Source of the DNA: Oscillospiraceae bacterium
GTDB taxonomy: Bacteria; Bacillota; Clostridia; Oscillospirales; Ruminococcaceae
Assembly: GCA_902766785.1 (NCBI GenBank)
Contig: CACXEO010000018.1
Span: forward strand, 31,341 to 95,340
Direction of reading: 5' to 3'
DNA: 64,000 nt
This document shows positions 45,669 to 54,066 of the stretch, piece after piece. The notes under the pieces were generated by a model. The model saw nothing but the letters and a program-made list of their open reading frames with translations, did not search any database and was not told the DNA's origin. Position 1 is the first letter of the stretch. Every line of letters starts with the position of its first letter. The translations under genes and the position numbers were made by a program.

Positions 45669-46607
45669 TTAACCACACAATTCCTTTTTGATTATACGGC
45701 GGGCTGCTTTAAAAAGACAGTCTTCCTCGAGTTCGTCCAAGAAAAGCCAGTGAATCCGTTCGTCCCGGCGAAACCAGGTCAATTGCCGCTTTGCATACCG
45801 TCTCGTTTCACGTTTTATTGTTTCAACGGCCTCTTCCAATGTGCAGGAGCCGTCAAAATAACCTTTTAACTCTTTATAACCAATTGCCTGAAACGCTGTT
45901 TTCGTTCCAGGACGGGATAAAACCTCTTTCGCTTCTTCCAGCAATCCGGCCTTTAACATCAAATCGACCCTTAGGTTAATTCTATCATAGAGAACCTGTC
46001 GATTTTTAGCTGAGAGCCCAATCATACAAGGTTTGTAGGGGGATGGCTTTTGCCTGCTTAAGCGCTGATGCTCGCTCATTGACACCCCAGTCAAGCGGTA
46101 AACCTCAATGGCTCGAACAATTCGATTCCCGTTATTCGGGTGAAGCGCCGCCGCGGTTTCCGGGTCAAACTCCCGCAGCTCTTCCAGAAGCTTTTGCCCG
46201 CCCTCCAACTTAAGACGTTTTTGAAGTTCAGCGCGCAGCGCTGGTTCGGAGATAATTTCGTTAAACGAAACGTTGTTAACAAGGCTGGAAACATAAAGCC
46301 CCGTCCCCCCTACCAAAAAAGGGAGTTTCCCTTTTTCATAAATCTCACGGACTGCCTTGCCTGCCATATCAACATAGTCCGCCACGCTGAACGGTTCTGA
46401 ACAATCCTGAAACCCGATGAGGTGATGCGGAACACCTTCCATTTCTTCTAGTGTCGGCTTCGCCGTCGCAATCTGCATCTGCTTGTAAATCTGCATTGAA
46501 TCGGCAGAGACAATCTCACCGCCGAACGCTTTTGCAAGCCGCACTGAAAGCGCCGTTTTCCCACTCCCGGTCGGGCCCACAATTACTGCCAATGGTATCT
46601 GTTCCAT
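45669..46607 (-). CDS. miaA: tRNA dimethylallyltransferase MiaA
   Basis: A 312-residue enzyme that transfers dimethylallyl to N6 of A37 in tRNAs reading UNN codons. The P-loop is VIVGPTGSGKTALS near residue 10; GGEIVSADSMQIYK and FLVGGTGLYVSSL are signatures. MiaB, which methylthiolates the same base, is encoded upstream in the same run. Confidence 0.97.
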   Translation of the reverse strand: MEQIPLAVIVGPTGSGKTALSVRLAKAFGGEIVSADSMQIYKQMQIATAKPTLEEMEGVPHHLIGFQDCSEPFSVADYVDMAGKAVREIYEKGKLPFLVGGTGLYVSSLVNNVSFNEIISEPALRAELQKRLKLEGGQKLLEELREFDPETAAALHPNNGNRIVRAIEVYRLTGVSMSEHQRLSRQKPSPYKPCMIGLSAKNRQVLYDRINLRVDLMLKAGLLEEAKEVLSRPGTKTAFQAIGYKELKGYFDGSCTLEEAVETIKRETRRYAKRQLTWFRRDERIHWLFLDELEEDCLFKAARRIIKKELCG

Positions 46608-46610
46608 TTA

Positions 46611-48536
46611 TTACCTGCCAAATAATTTATTGATCTTCGCTTTACTCCAAATTTGAAGAACCGGGCGTCCGTGCGGGCAATACCGGATTGCCTCATCGGT
46701 ATAGACCCGTTCTACCAACTGTAAAAGTTCCGGCTCCACATTTTTATCATGCGCCTTAATCGCCGCTTTACAGGCAACCGAATGATACAGGTCGTCAAGC
46801 CGAGACGGAGACGGATCCTGTTTATGATTTTTCAGGTTAATGGCTATTTCCGCCAAAAGCTGGGACGCATCATGCTGGTCTAAAAGAGCAGGAATTTCAC
46901 GCACCAACACCATAGAGCTCCCAAAGCCATCTATCAAAAATCCAAGTTCATCCACAATTTTAGGATTCGATAACACCGCATCGCACTCTTCTTCCGACAA
47001 TACCACCGTAAAAGGGGAAAGCAGAACCTGGTGATCAAGTGGGCGGCGTTCCGCCTTCAGCTTTTCAAACAAAATTCGCTCATGGGCGGCGTGTTTATCA
47101 ACCATTACAAGCGCGCTGTCAATTTCAGCCAGGATGTAGGTTTCAAAAAGCTCACCAAGCAGCCGTATTTGAGGCGCCCCGCCTCTCTGGGTCTGCTGAG
47201 CTTCCGGCACAACAGCTGGAGGAAGATTTTCTGCCGGTTCCGAAAGAACGGACGAAATTTCCCCTGCCTTTTTCTGAAACGACTCCGGCCTGAGGAAAAC
47301 AAAGCTTTCTTCAAGGGATGGCTCTTCCGGCTGAATCCTGTAATCGGTTCCGCGGGAGGCGATAACCCGTTCCCCACGGGCAGAGGGCTTACCTGTATAA
47401 AGCGTCTGCTCACGCTGGGCAGATTTTGAAAAATCTGCCGGTACATCTTTACGCACCATATCAGGCAGTGTTTCCTGGATACCCGTATCAGTTTCAAATG
47501 AAGGTTGGTATACATCTCTTGGTAGGAAGGCAGCCGTCTTCGTGAGCTCATTAGATGTGATTGCCGTTTTTGCAGCAAAATAAAGGCAGTCAAAAACGCT
47601 TCGTTCGTTGACAAAACGCACCTCCGTTTTAGTCGGATGGACGTTGACGTCTACAAAATCGTACGGAAGGGTGATATTCAATACACAGGCCGGGAACTTC
47701 CCAACCATAATTGCATTTTTATACCCTTCCTCCAGCGCCACTGAACAGGTACGTGAGCGGACATACCGGCCGTTTACAAAGAAGTGCTGCATAGAGCGGT
47801 TGGCACGTGCACTCATCGGGATACTGGAAAACCCCTTAACTGAAATATCCCCCAGCGTATAATCAACCTTCATCAGGCCATCTGAAAAATTCTTGCCATA
47901 GACCGCATAGATGGCGGAATAGAGCTCCCCATCTCCCGGCGTCTGCAGCTGTTTTACGTTGTCCCGGATAAATGAAAACGAAACCGCCGGGTTCGACAGG
48001 GCAATTTTATTCAGCATACTGGCAATTGCGTTACCCTCTGAAACGTCTTTCTTTAGAAATTTTAACCGCGCTGGTACGTTGTAGAAAATATCCCGGATCA
48101 TCACGGTTGTGCCGTCTGGACAGCCGGCTTCTTCCAGAAGAAGCTGTTCCCCTCCTTCCACCTGTATCCGGGTGCCGTATGGGCTGTCCGCGGTCTTTGT
48201 CAGCATTTCAACGCGTGAAACCGCGCAGACAGACGCCAGCGCCTCGCCACGGAAACCAAGGGTTGAAATCACGTTTAAATCGGACTCGTTTTGTATTTTG
48301 CTGGTTGCGTGGCGCAGGAAAGCAATCGGAACGTCCTCCGGGCGGATTCCGCAGCCATTATCTGTGATTCTTATGTATTCAATGCCGCCTTTTTTGATCT
48401 CGACCGTCACCTCGGTCGCCCCAGCATCAATAGAGTTTTCAACGAGCTCTTTCACAACAGACGCCGGGCGGTCAATCACCTCGCCCGCAGCAATCAGTTC
48501 AGATACCTCTTTTGAAAGGACATTAATTTTCGGCAA
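46611..48536 (-). CDS. mutL: DNA mismatch-repair endonuclease MutL
   Basis: A 641-residue GHKL ATPase. ATP-binding motifs ENSIDAGATEV, RITDNGCGI and GFRGEALASV lie in the first 110 residues. The C-terminal endonuclease motif reads DKHAAHERILFEKL (DQHA-X2-E-X4-E type), and CPHGRPV follows, so this is a nicking MutL as expected for bacteria without Dam/MutH. The start is TTG, with GGGGGCGA upstream. It lies directly between mutS and miaA. Confidence 0.96.
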   Translation of the reverse strand: MPKINVLSKEVSELIAAGEVIDRPASVVKELVENSIDAGATEVTVEIKKGGIEYIRITDNGCGIRPEDVPIAFLRHATSKIQNESDLNVISTLGFRGEALASVCAVSRVEMLTKTADSPYGTRIQVEGGEQLLLEEAGCPDGTTVMIRDIFYNVPARLKFLKKDVSEGNAIASMLNKIALSNPAVSFSFIRDNVKQLQTPGDGELYSAIYAVYGKNFSDGLMKVDYTLGDISVKGFSSIPMSARANRSMQHFFVNGRYVRSRTCSVALEEGYKNAIMVGKFPACVLNITLPYDFVDVNVHPTKTEVRFVNERSVFDCLYFAAKTAITSNELTKTAAFLPRDVYQPSFETDTGIQETLPDMVRKDVPADFSKSAQREQTLYTGKPSARGERVIASRGTDYRIQPEEPSLEESFVFLRPESFQKKAGEISSVLSEPAENLPPAVVPEAQQTQRGGAPQIRLLGELFETYILAEIDSALVMVDKHAAHERILFEKLKAERRPLDHQVLLSPFTVVLSEEECDAVLSNPKIVDELGFLIDGFGSSMVLVREIPALLDQHDASQLLAEIAINLKNHKQDPSPSRLDDLYHSVACKAAIKAHDKNVEPELLQLVERVYTDEAIRYCPHGRPVLQIWSKAKINKLFGR

Positions 48537-48549
48537 GGTGTCGCCCCCT

Positions 48550-51153
48550 TTAATCCAAAAGCTTTTTTAACTCAAATAAAATATTCAACGCCTCAATCGG
48601 CGTCAAAGTATCAAGGTCGATATTACGTACTTTCTCGGCAACCCTATTCTGGTTGGAATGCCCAAAAGTCATCTGCGGTGGAGGGGCTTCTTCCGTCACT
48701 ACCCGTACAGCCTGATAGGGAGCGGCGCCTCCTTCCAGCTCTTTTAATACCTCTTTGGCCCGGTTTACAACTCCTCTGGGGATACCCGCAAGTTTTGCCA
48801 CTTCAATACCGTAGCTGTCATCCGCGCCGCCTGGGACAATTTTACGGAGGAAAGTGATATCGTCTCCCCGCTTTTTCACCGCAATGTTATAGTTTTTTAT
48901 TGAAGGATACTGATCCTCAAGGGCGGTAAGCTCATGATAATGGGTAGCGAACATGGTTTTGCAGCCAAGTCCTTTGGTTTTGATAATATATTCCACAACA
49001 GCGCGGGCAATGCTCATCCCATCAAAGGTAGAGGTACCACGGCCAATCTCATCCAGCACAATAAAACTGCGCGGCGTGGCATGATGCAGAATATCCGAAA
49101 CTTCGCTCATCTCCACCATGAATGTGGACTGGCCGGAGGCAAGGTCGTCCGAAGCGCCCACCCGGGTGAAGATTTTATCCACCACTGTCAAAGTCGCGGA
49201 CCGGGCCGGCACAAAGCAGCCGATCTGCGCCATCAAAAGAATCAGGGCGTTCTGGCGCATATAGGTAGATTTTCCCGCCATATTCGGACCAGTAATAATC
49301 AGCATCCTGTTTTCTGAAGCGTCAAAGTAAGCGTCGTTCGGCACGAATACCCCGCTGGAAAGCTGTTCCACAACCGGGTGCCGCCCATCTTTTATTTCAA
49401 TTTTGTCCTCAACGGTAAACTCCGGGCGGACATAATGGTTCTGAAAGGAAGTTTCCGCAAAAGAGGCAAGGACATCAAGCATTGCCAGCGCTGAAGCAGT
49501 TGCCTGAACGTCGGACAGCTTGTTTGCCACATAGGTGCAAACCTCATCGAATATCCCCTGTTCCAGCACAATGATCCGTTCACTTGCGTGAAGCACCTTG
49601 CTTTCGAGTTCTTTAAGCTCCTGGGTGATATACCGTTCGCAGTTTGCAAGGGTTTGCTTACGGATATAAGTTTCAGGCACTAAGTCAATATTTGACTTGG
49701 TAACCTCTATATAATATCCAAACACACGGTTATACCCAATTTTAAGATTTCTAATTCCAGTGGTCTCTTTTTCCTTCTCTTCCATAGAGGCGATGTATTC
49801 CCGGGCGTTGTTGTAAATGCCACGCAGTTCGTCCAGTTCCTCATTGAAGCCATCGCAGATCACGCCGCCTTCCTTGAGGTTGACCGGCGGCTGGTCAATA
49901 ATCGCGTTGTCAATTACAGTGCGTACATCCTGCATTGTATCAATATTTTCGTTGAGCTCTTTTAAAAGCGGGGCTTCACATCCGGAAAGATTGGATTTTA
50001 TTTCCGGCAGCCTCGCGGCGGAATAGCTCAGAGATTTTAAATCCCTCGGGCCTGCGGAACGGAAAATGACACGGGTCATCAGCCGCTCCAAATCGTAAAC
50101 GTCGCCCAAAAGTTCCCGCAGCCGGGAGCGCAGAATGGTATTTTTCAAAAGCTCTTCAACGGCGGCGTGGCGCTTGGTAATTTGGGCAATACTCAAAAGG
50201 GGCTGCTCAACTACCTTGCGGAGCTGGCGTTTCCCCATTGAGGTCTGTGTCTTATCAAGAACCCAAAGAAGGGAGCCCTTTTTCTCCTTGGTCCGCATGG
50301 TTTCCGTCAGTTCAAGGTTTCGCCTGGCGTTCATGTCAAGCATCATGTACTGTTCGTTGTGGTAGACCGAAACGCTGATAATCCGTTTGCTGCCCTCTTT
50401 TTGGGTGCCGTTTACATAATTGATTAGCACTCCCAGGGAAATAACTGCTTCCCGGGATCCGTCTACAGCGGAAAGCTGGGTCAGATTTGAGACAAAATGC
50501 CGTCTCAAAACCTCGGTCGCAAAACCGCGGTGATACTCGTCATCATCTCTGATTTCGGTCACGCACCGGAGGCGTTCCTTAATAAAGCCGGTCAGTTCCT
50601 TACAGCCTAAACAATTCTGGTTCATCAGAATTTCCGAAGGGGAAAAGCGCGAAAGCTCGCCTATAACCGCCTGTTCAGCATCCGCGTTTTCTTCAAAAGT
50701 CACATGAACCTCGCCGGTTGAAACATCGGCAAAAGAAACCGAATATTTTTTTTCGTTTATGTAAATGCTGGCGATATAGTTGTTTTTGGTTTCGTCCAGC
50801 ATGTTATTATCAATCACTGTGCCCGGCGTGACAACCCGGATAATGTCCCGTTTGACAATTCCTTTTGCCTCCGCCGGATTCTCCATCTGTTCACAGATGG
50901 CAACTTTGTATCCTTTGTCAATCAGCCGTTTGATGTAAACGTCGCAGCTGTGGTAGGGAACGCCGCACATTGGCGCGCGTTCCTCTAAGCCGCAGTCACG
51001 ACCGGTGAGAGTCAGCTCCAGTTCCCGGGACGCAAGCTTTGCGTCGTCGAAAAACATCTCATAAAAATCCCCCAAACGGAAAAACAGGATCTGATCCTTA
51101 TGCTGTTCCTTGATTTCCAGGTACTGCCTCATCATAGGAGATAAAGTAGCCAA
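48550..51153 (-). CDS. mutS: DNA mismatch-repair protein MutS
   Basis: A 867-residue mismatch sensor. The N-terminal DNA-binding phenylalanine/glutamate motif is FFRLGDFYEMFFDDA; the Walker A loop is GPNMAGKSTYMRQNA near residue 600, and Walker B is FIVLDEIGRGTSTFDG. I chose the TTG at 51153, because GGCGGTGA lies five bases before it and it gives the typical start (M)ATLSPMMRQYLEIKEQ. The ATG at 51168 is the alternative, with weaker Shine-Dalgarno. It is followed by mutL after 13 bases. Confidence 0.96.
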   Translation of the reverse strand: MATLSPMMRQYLEIKEQHKDQILFFRLGDFYEMFFDDAKLASRELELTLTGRDCGLEERAPMCGVPYHSCDVYIKRLIDKGYKVAICEQMENPAEAKGIVKRDIIRVVTPGTVIDNNMLDETKNNYIASIYINEKKYSVSFADVSTGEVHVTFEENADAEQAVIGELSRFSPSEILMNQNCLGCKELTGFIKERLRCVTEIRDDDEYHRGFATEVLRRHFVSNLTQLSAVDGSREAVISLGVLINYVNGTQKEGSKRIISVSVYHNEQYMMLDMNARRNLELTETMRTKEKKGSLLWVLDKTQTSMGKRQLRKVVEQPLLSIAQITKRHAAVEELLKNTILRSRLRELLGDVYDLERLMTRVIFRSAGPRDLKSLSYSAARLPEIKSNLSGCEAPLLKELNENIDTMQDVRTVIDNAIIDQPPVNLKEGGVICDGFNEELDELRGIYNNAREYIASMEEKEKETTGIRNLKIGYNRVFGYYIEVTKSNIDLVPETYIRKQTLANCERYITQELKELESKVLHASERIIVLEQGIFDEVCTYVANKLSDVQATASALAMLDVLASFAETSFQNHYVRPEFTVEDKIEIKDGRHPVVEQLSSGVFVPNDAYFDASENRMLIITGPNMAGKSTYMRQNALILLMAQIGCFVPARSATLTVVDKIFTRVGASDDLASGQSTFMVEMSEVSDILHHATPRSFIVLDEIGRGTSTFDGMSIARAVVEYIIKTKGLGCKTMFATHYHELTALEDQYPSIKNYNIAVKKRGDDITFLRKIVPGGADDSYGIEVAKLAGIPRGVVNRAKEVLKELEGGAAPYQAVRVVTEEAPPPQMTFGHSNQNRVAEKVRNIDLDTLTPIEALNILFELKKLLD

Positions 51154-51190
51154 CACATTCACCGCCATTGCTATAAATTTTTAAAGTCAG

Positions 51191-51595
51191 TTAGTGGCAT
51201 CCGCCGCAGGTGGAACAGCTGCCGGTGCAGCTGGGTGCCGGATCGCAGGTCTCCGGGTCTTCGCCGTTGACAGACATGACCAGAATTGCATTGATCTGGT
51301 TCATCAGCATGTCCATTCCGTTTTTGGCTTCATTGTAAGCAGCCATATTCACATTACTCATGACCTGCTGGTAAAGCTCACGGAGCTCGTTATTCATTTT
51401 GCCGAGCTTTTCTTCGTCTTTTTCATCTTTTGCGAGAAGGTTGTTGAGTTCCATCCGTTTCAGGTTGAATTTCCCAATCAAATCCTGGAGCTCAGCGTCG
51501 TTGTCGTTTGCTTCCTGGGCTTTTTTTAGCTTTGCGTATTCCTCAGAAGCCTGAATCATTTTACCCATCTCGCGTGCTTGTTTAATTAAGTCCAT
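51191..51595 (-). CDS. YlbF/YmcA-family protein with cysteine-rich tail
   Basis: A 134-residue helical protein of the YlbF/YmcA family (MDLIKQAREMGKMIQASEEY, QDLIGKFNLKRMELNNLL). In Bacillus the YlbF-YmcA-YaaT complex binds 4Fe-4S clusters and affects RNase Y, biofilm and sporulation. Here the tail holds six cysteines (CDPAPSCTGSCSTCGGCH), suggesting metal or cluster binding. GGAGGG precedes the ATG at 51595. It sits between miaB and mutS. Confidence 0.85.
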   Translation of the reverse strand: MDLIKQAREMGKMIQASEEYAKLKKAQEANDNDAELQDLIGKFNLKRMELNNLLAKDEKDEEKLGKMNNELRELYQQVMSNVNMAAYNEAKNGMDMLMNQINAILVMSVNGEDPETCDPAPSCTGSCSTCGGCH

Positions 51596-51612
51596 AATGC
51601 CCTCCAAATAGT

Positions 51613-53031
51613 TTATATTTTTTCTCCCACCAGCGCCCAGTTAAGTGCGCCGGTTATTTTAACGGACACAAAAGAGCCGATCAGTTCCTTGTCTCCTTTA
51701 AAATCAACAATTACATTATGTTCGGTCCGGCCCGATAAATAGCCGTCTCCATATTTACCCACAGAATCTGCCAGAACACGAAGCGTTTGACCGACATAGC
51801 TTTTATTATGCGCAACGCTGCATTCGCGCTGCACCTCCAAAAGCTCCTGGAACCACCGGGATTTTTCCTTTGCGGGGACAGGGTCATCCATTACAGCCGC
51901 CTTCGTCCCCTCCCTGCGGGAATAAATGAAAGTATAAAGAAGGTGGTAGTCCACCTCTTTGAGAAGTTCAAGCGTTTCCTTGAAATCCTCATAGGTTTCA
52001 CCAGGAAAACCGACGATGATATCGCTCGAAAGCGCAAGGCCCGGAATTTTTTGCTTTGCGTAACGGATTAGGTCCAGGTAATCCGCTTTGGTGTAATGAC
52101 GGTTCATCAGCGACAAAATCCGGTTCGAGCCGCACTGCACCGGAAGATGAAGGTGTTTGCAAACTTTTTTGCAATCCGCTATCGCGTCAATCAGCTCATG
52201 GGTTGCATCTTTGGGGTGAGAAGTCATAAAGCGGATACGAAAATCCCCTTCAACCGCGTCAACCTGCCTGAGAAGTTCAGCAAAGGTGATATCCCGCTCA
52301 AGGCCTTTTCCGTAGGAATTGACGTTTTGCCCCAAAAGCATGATTTCCTTGTAACCATCGGCCACAAGCCCCCGAACCTCTGCAAGAATATCTTCCGGCC
52401 GGCGGGAACGCTCACGGCCCCGTACATAGGGGACAATACAATAAGAACAGAAATTATTACAGCCGTACATCACCGGCACATAAGCCTTATATGGGTCTTC
52501 CCTTTTTACGGGAACCCCTTCAACAATGGCCCCATCCTCCTGTTCTGCGTCAAAAATCCGTTTCCGGGTGGTGAGCTCCCTGTAAAGAAGTTCGGGGAAA
52601 CGGTAGAGCGCGTGGGTACCAAACACCATACTGACATACGGATAGCTCTTCCTGATTTTCTCAGAAATATGGCTTTGTTCCACCATGCATCCACAAACGC
52701 CGATAATCAGGTCGGGGTTTTGCTCTTTACACTTTTTTAGCTGCCCGATATTGCCGAAAACCCGGTCTTCCGCATTTTCGCGAACAGCACAGGTATTAAA
52801 AATCACCAGATCGGCATTCTCCGGCGTATCGGTAAATCCATAGCCGATCTCAGCAAGCATCCCGCGGAGCTTTTCACCGTCGTTCACGTTCTGCTGACAG
52901 CCGAACGAGTGCACAAACGCCAGGGGCGGAGCGCCGTTTTCACATTTGCGCCGCAAAAATTCCGCAGCTTTTAGACTGTAATCAACCTGCCCGGTTTCCG
53001 CTGACGGGTTCCCGGCGAAACGATGGTTCAA
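51613..53031 (-). CDS. miaB: tRNA-2-methylthio-N6-dimethylallyladenosine synthase MiaB
   Basis: A 472-residue radical SAM methylthiotransferase that adds the 2-methylthio group to i6A37 of tRNA. UPF0004 cysteines occur in FVHSFGCQQNVND, FNTCAVRENAEDRVFG and GVCGCMVEQ; the radical SAM cluster motif is YGCNNFCSYCIVPYVRG. A TRAM domain closes the C-terminus. The frame extends to 53097, but that would cover the promoter; the TTG at 53031 follows AGGGG by about eight bases. It is the first gene of the long minus-strand run. Confidence 0.93.
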   Translation of the reverse strand: MNHRFAGNPSAETGQVDYSLKAAEFLRRKCENGAPPLAFVHSFGCQQNVNDGEKLRGMLAEIGYGFTDTPENADLVIFNTCAVRENAEDRVFGNIGQLKKCKEQNPDLIIGVCGCMVEQSHISEKIRKSYPYVSMVFGTHALYRFPELLYRELTTRKRIFDAEQEDGAIVEGVPVKREDPYKAYVPVMYGCNNFCSYCIVPYVRGRERSRRPEDILAEVRGLVADGYKEIMLLGQNVNSYGKGLERDITFAELLRQVDAVEGDFRIRFMTSHPKDATHELIDAIADCKKVCKHLHLPVQCGSNRILSLMNRHYTKADYLDLIRYAKQKIPGLALSSDIIVGFPGETYEDFKETLELLKEVDYHLLYTFIYSRREGTKAAVMDDPVPAKEKSRWFQELLEVQRECSVAHNKSYVGQTLRVLADSVGKYGDGYLSGRTEHNVIVDFKGDKELIGSFVSVKITGALNWALVGEKI

Positions 53032-53087
53032 ACATATTACCCCTGTTTCTTCATTATTTGTATTTTCGCTATAAAAATACAAATTAA

Positions 53088-53116
53088 AGTATATCATTTT
53101 TTCAAAATTGAATCAA
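53088..53116 (-). promoter_or_regulatory. Promoter of the miaB-to-HAD gene run
   Basis: Minus strand TTGATT, 17-base spacer, TATACT, about 50 bases before the likely miaB start. It is the only clear promoter upstream of fifteen closely spaced genes. Confidence 0.7.
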
Positions 53117-53270
53117 TGGATAAATCTTAAACAAAGGGAACAAAACTGCCGAAAATCTTTTAATTGGCCTGGCTGGCTTCTTTTACAAAGCCGCCCTCAA
53201 GCAAGCCTTCGCTTACAGCATAGCCACTGATAAACGATTCTGTAGCTACGTCCCCAATTTGACGTATTGG
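53117..53270. other. Intergenic stretch between miaB promoter and DUF1287 promoter
   Basis: No complete gene is visible. On the minus strand an open frame ending at 53160 contains IGDVATESFISGYAVSEG and then LLEGGFVKEASQAN, which reads like the tail of a protein with no start; it may be a decayed gene fragment. Confidence 0.35.
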
Positions 53271-53299
53271 TTGCCTTATATCAAGAGGACGGATATAAT
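53271..53299 (+). promoter_or_regulatory. Promoter of the DUF1287 gene
   Basis: Plus strand TTGCCT, 17-base spacer, TATAAT, 46 bases before the ATG at 53345. Confidence 0.65.
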
Positions 53300-53344
53300 A
53301 GAAATATATTAAACACGGAAACACCGCTGACAGGGGGCAGATTG

Positions 53345-54004
53345 ATGAACAGAAAGAAAAAGACCATCCTTATCCTCACCCCGCTTATTCTTATCATTTT
53401 ATTGGCGGTGTTGTATCTTCTTTATTATTTTGGCATCATTCCGCATAAACGTTATTCAAATGCTGATTTCGGCATCAACCCTTACACCAGCGCAGTCGAC
53501 CGGGACGGCGACGGAATTGACGACCAAACCGATATTCTTCAAAGCGCAAGAGCGTATGTTGAAACGAACCCCCATTACCAAAGCAAATATTATGGTACGG
53601 GCTATCCCAACGACGAATACGGCGTCTGTACCGATGTCGTGGCCTTTGCCCTTCTTAATTCGGGTTACGATTTAATGGAATTGGTCAATCAGGACATCAG
53701 GCAAAACAGGGATGATTATCAAATTGAAAGCATAGACAAGAAGATAGATTTTCGAAGGGTGCGTAACTTAAAGGTCTATTTTAAACATACCGCAGCAACT
53801 TTAACAACAAATATCAGCGAGATTGATGAATGGCAGGGCGGGGATATCGTTGTGTTCGAAGACCACATCGGGATAGTCTCTGACAAGCGCAATCGCAAAG
53901 GTATTCCATTTGTCATACACCTTGCCCCTTTCCAAATCAGGTATGAAGAAGATCTCCTGGAACGGGACAATGGCAAGATAGCAGGACATTACAGAATCAG
54001 CTAA
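53345..54004 (+). CDS. Membrane-anchored DUF1287-domain protein
   Basis: A 219-residue protein with one N-terminal membrane helix (TILILTPLILIILLAVLYLL) and an extracellular DUF1287 domain. The start of the domain carries an EF-hand-like, acidic DRDGDGIDDQTDI segment. A cysteine (GVCTDVVAFALLNSGYDL), and a histidine in EDHIGIVSDK, match the Cys/His of NlpC/P60-like folds to which DUF1287 is related, so a cell-wall or amidase role is possible but untested. GGGGG precedes the ATG at 53345. It is a single gene between two terminators and promoters. Confidence 0.8.
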   Translation: MNRKKKTILILTPLILIILLAVLYLLYYFGIIPHKRYSNADFGINPYTSAVDRDGDGIDDQTDILQSARAYVETNPHYQSKYYGTGYPNDEYGVCTDVVAFALLNSGYDLMELVNQDIRQNRDDYQIESIDKKIDFRRVRNLKVYFKHTAATLTTNISEIDEWQGGDIVVFEDHIGIVSDKRNRKGIPFVIHLAPFQIRYEEDLLERDNGKIAGHYRIS

Positions 54005-54029
54005 CCAACGATGGTTCACTTAATAATAT

Positions 54030-54064
54030 AAAATCCCGCAAAACTGAAGTTTTGCGGGATTTTT
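54030..54064. terminator. Bidirectional terminator between DUF1287 gene and fprA
   Basis: A 16-bp perfect stem, loop GA, with A and T runs either side, between converging genes. Confidence 0.9.
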
Positions 54065-54066
54065 GG

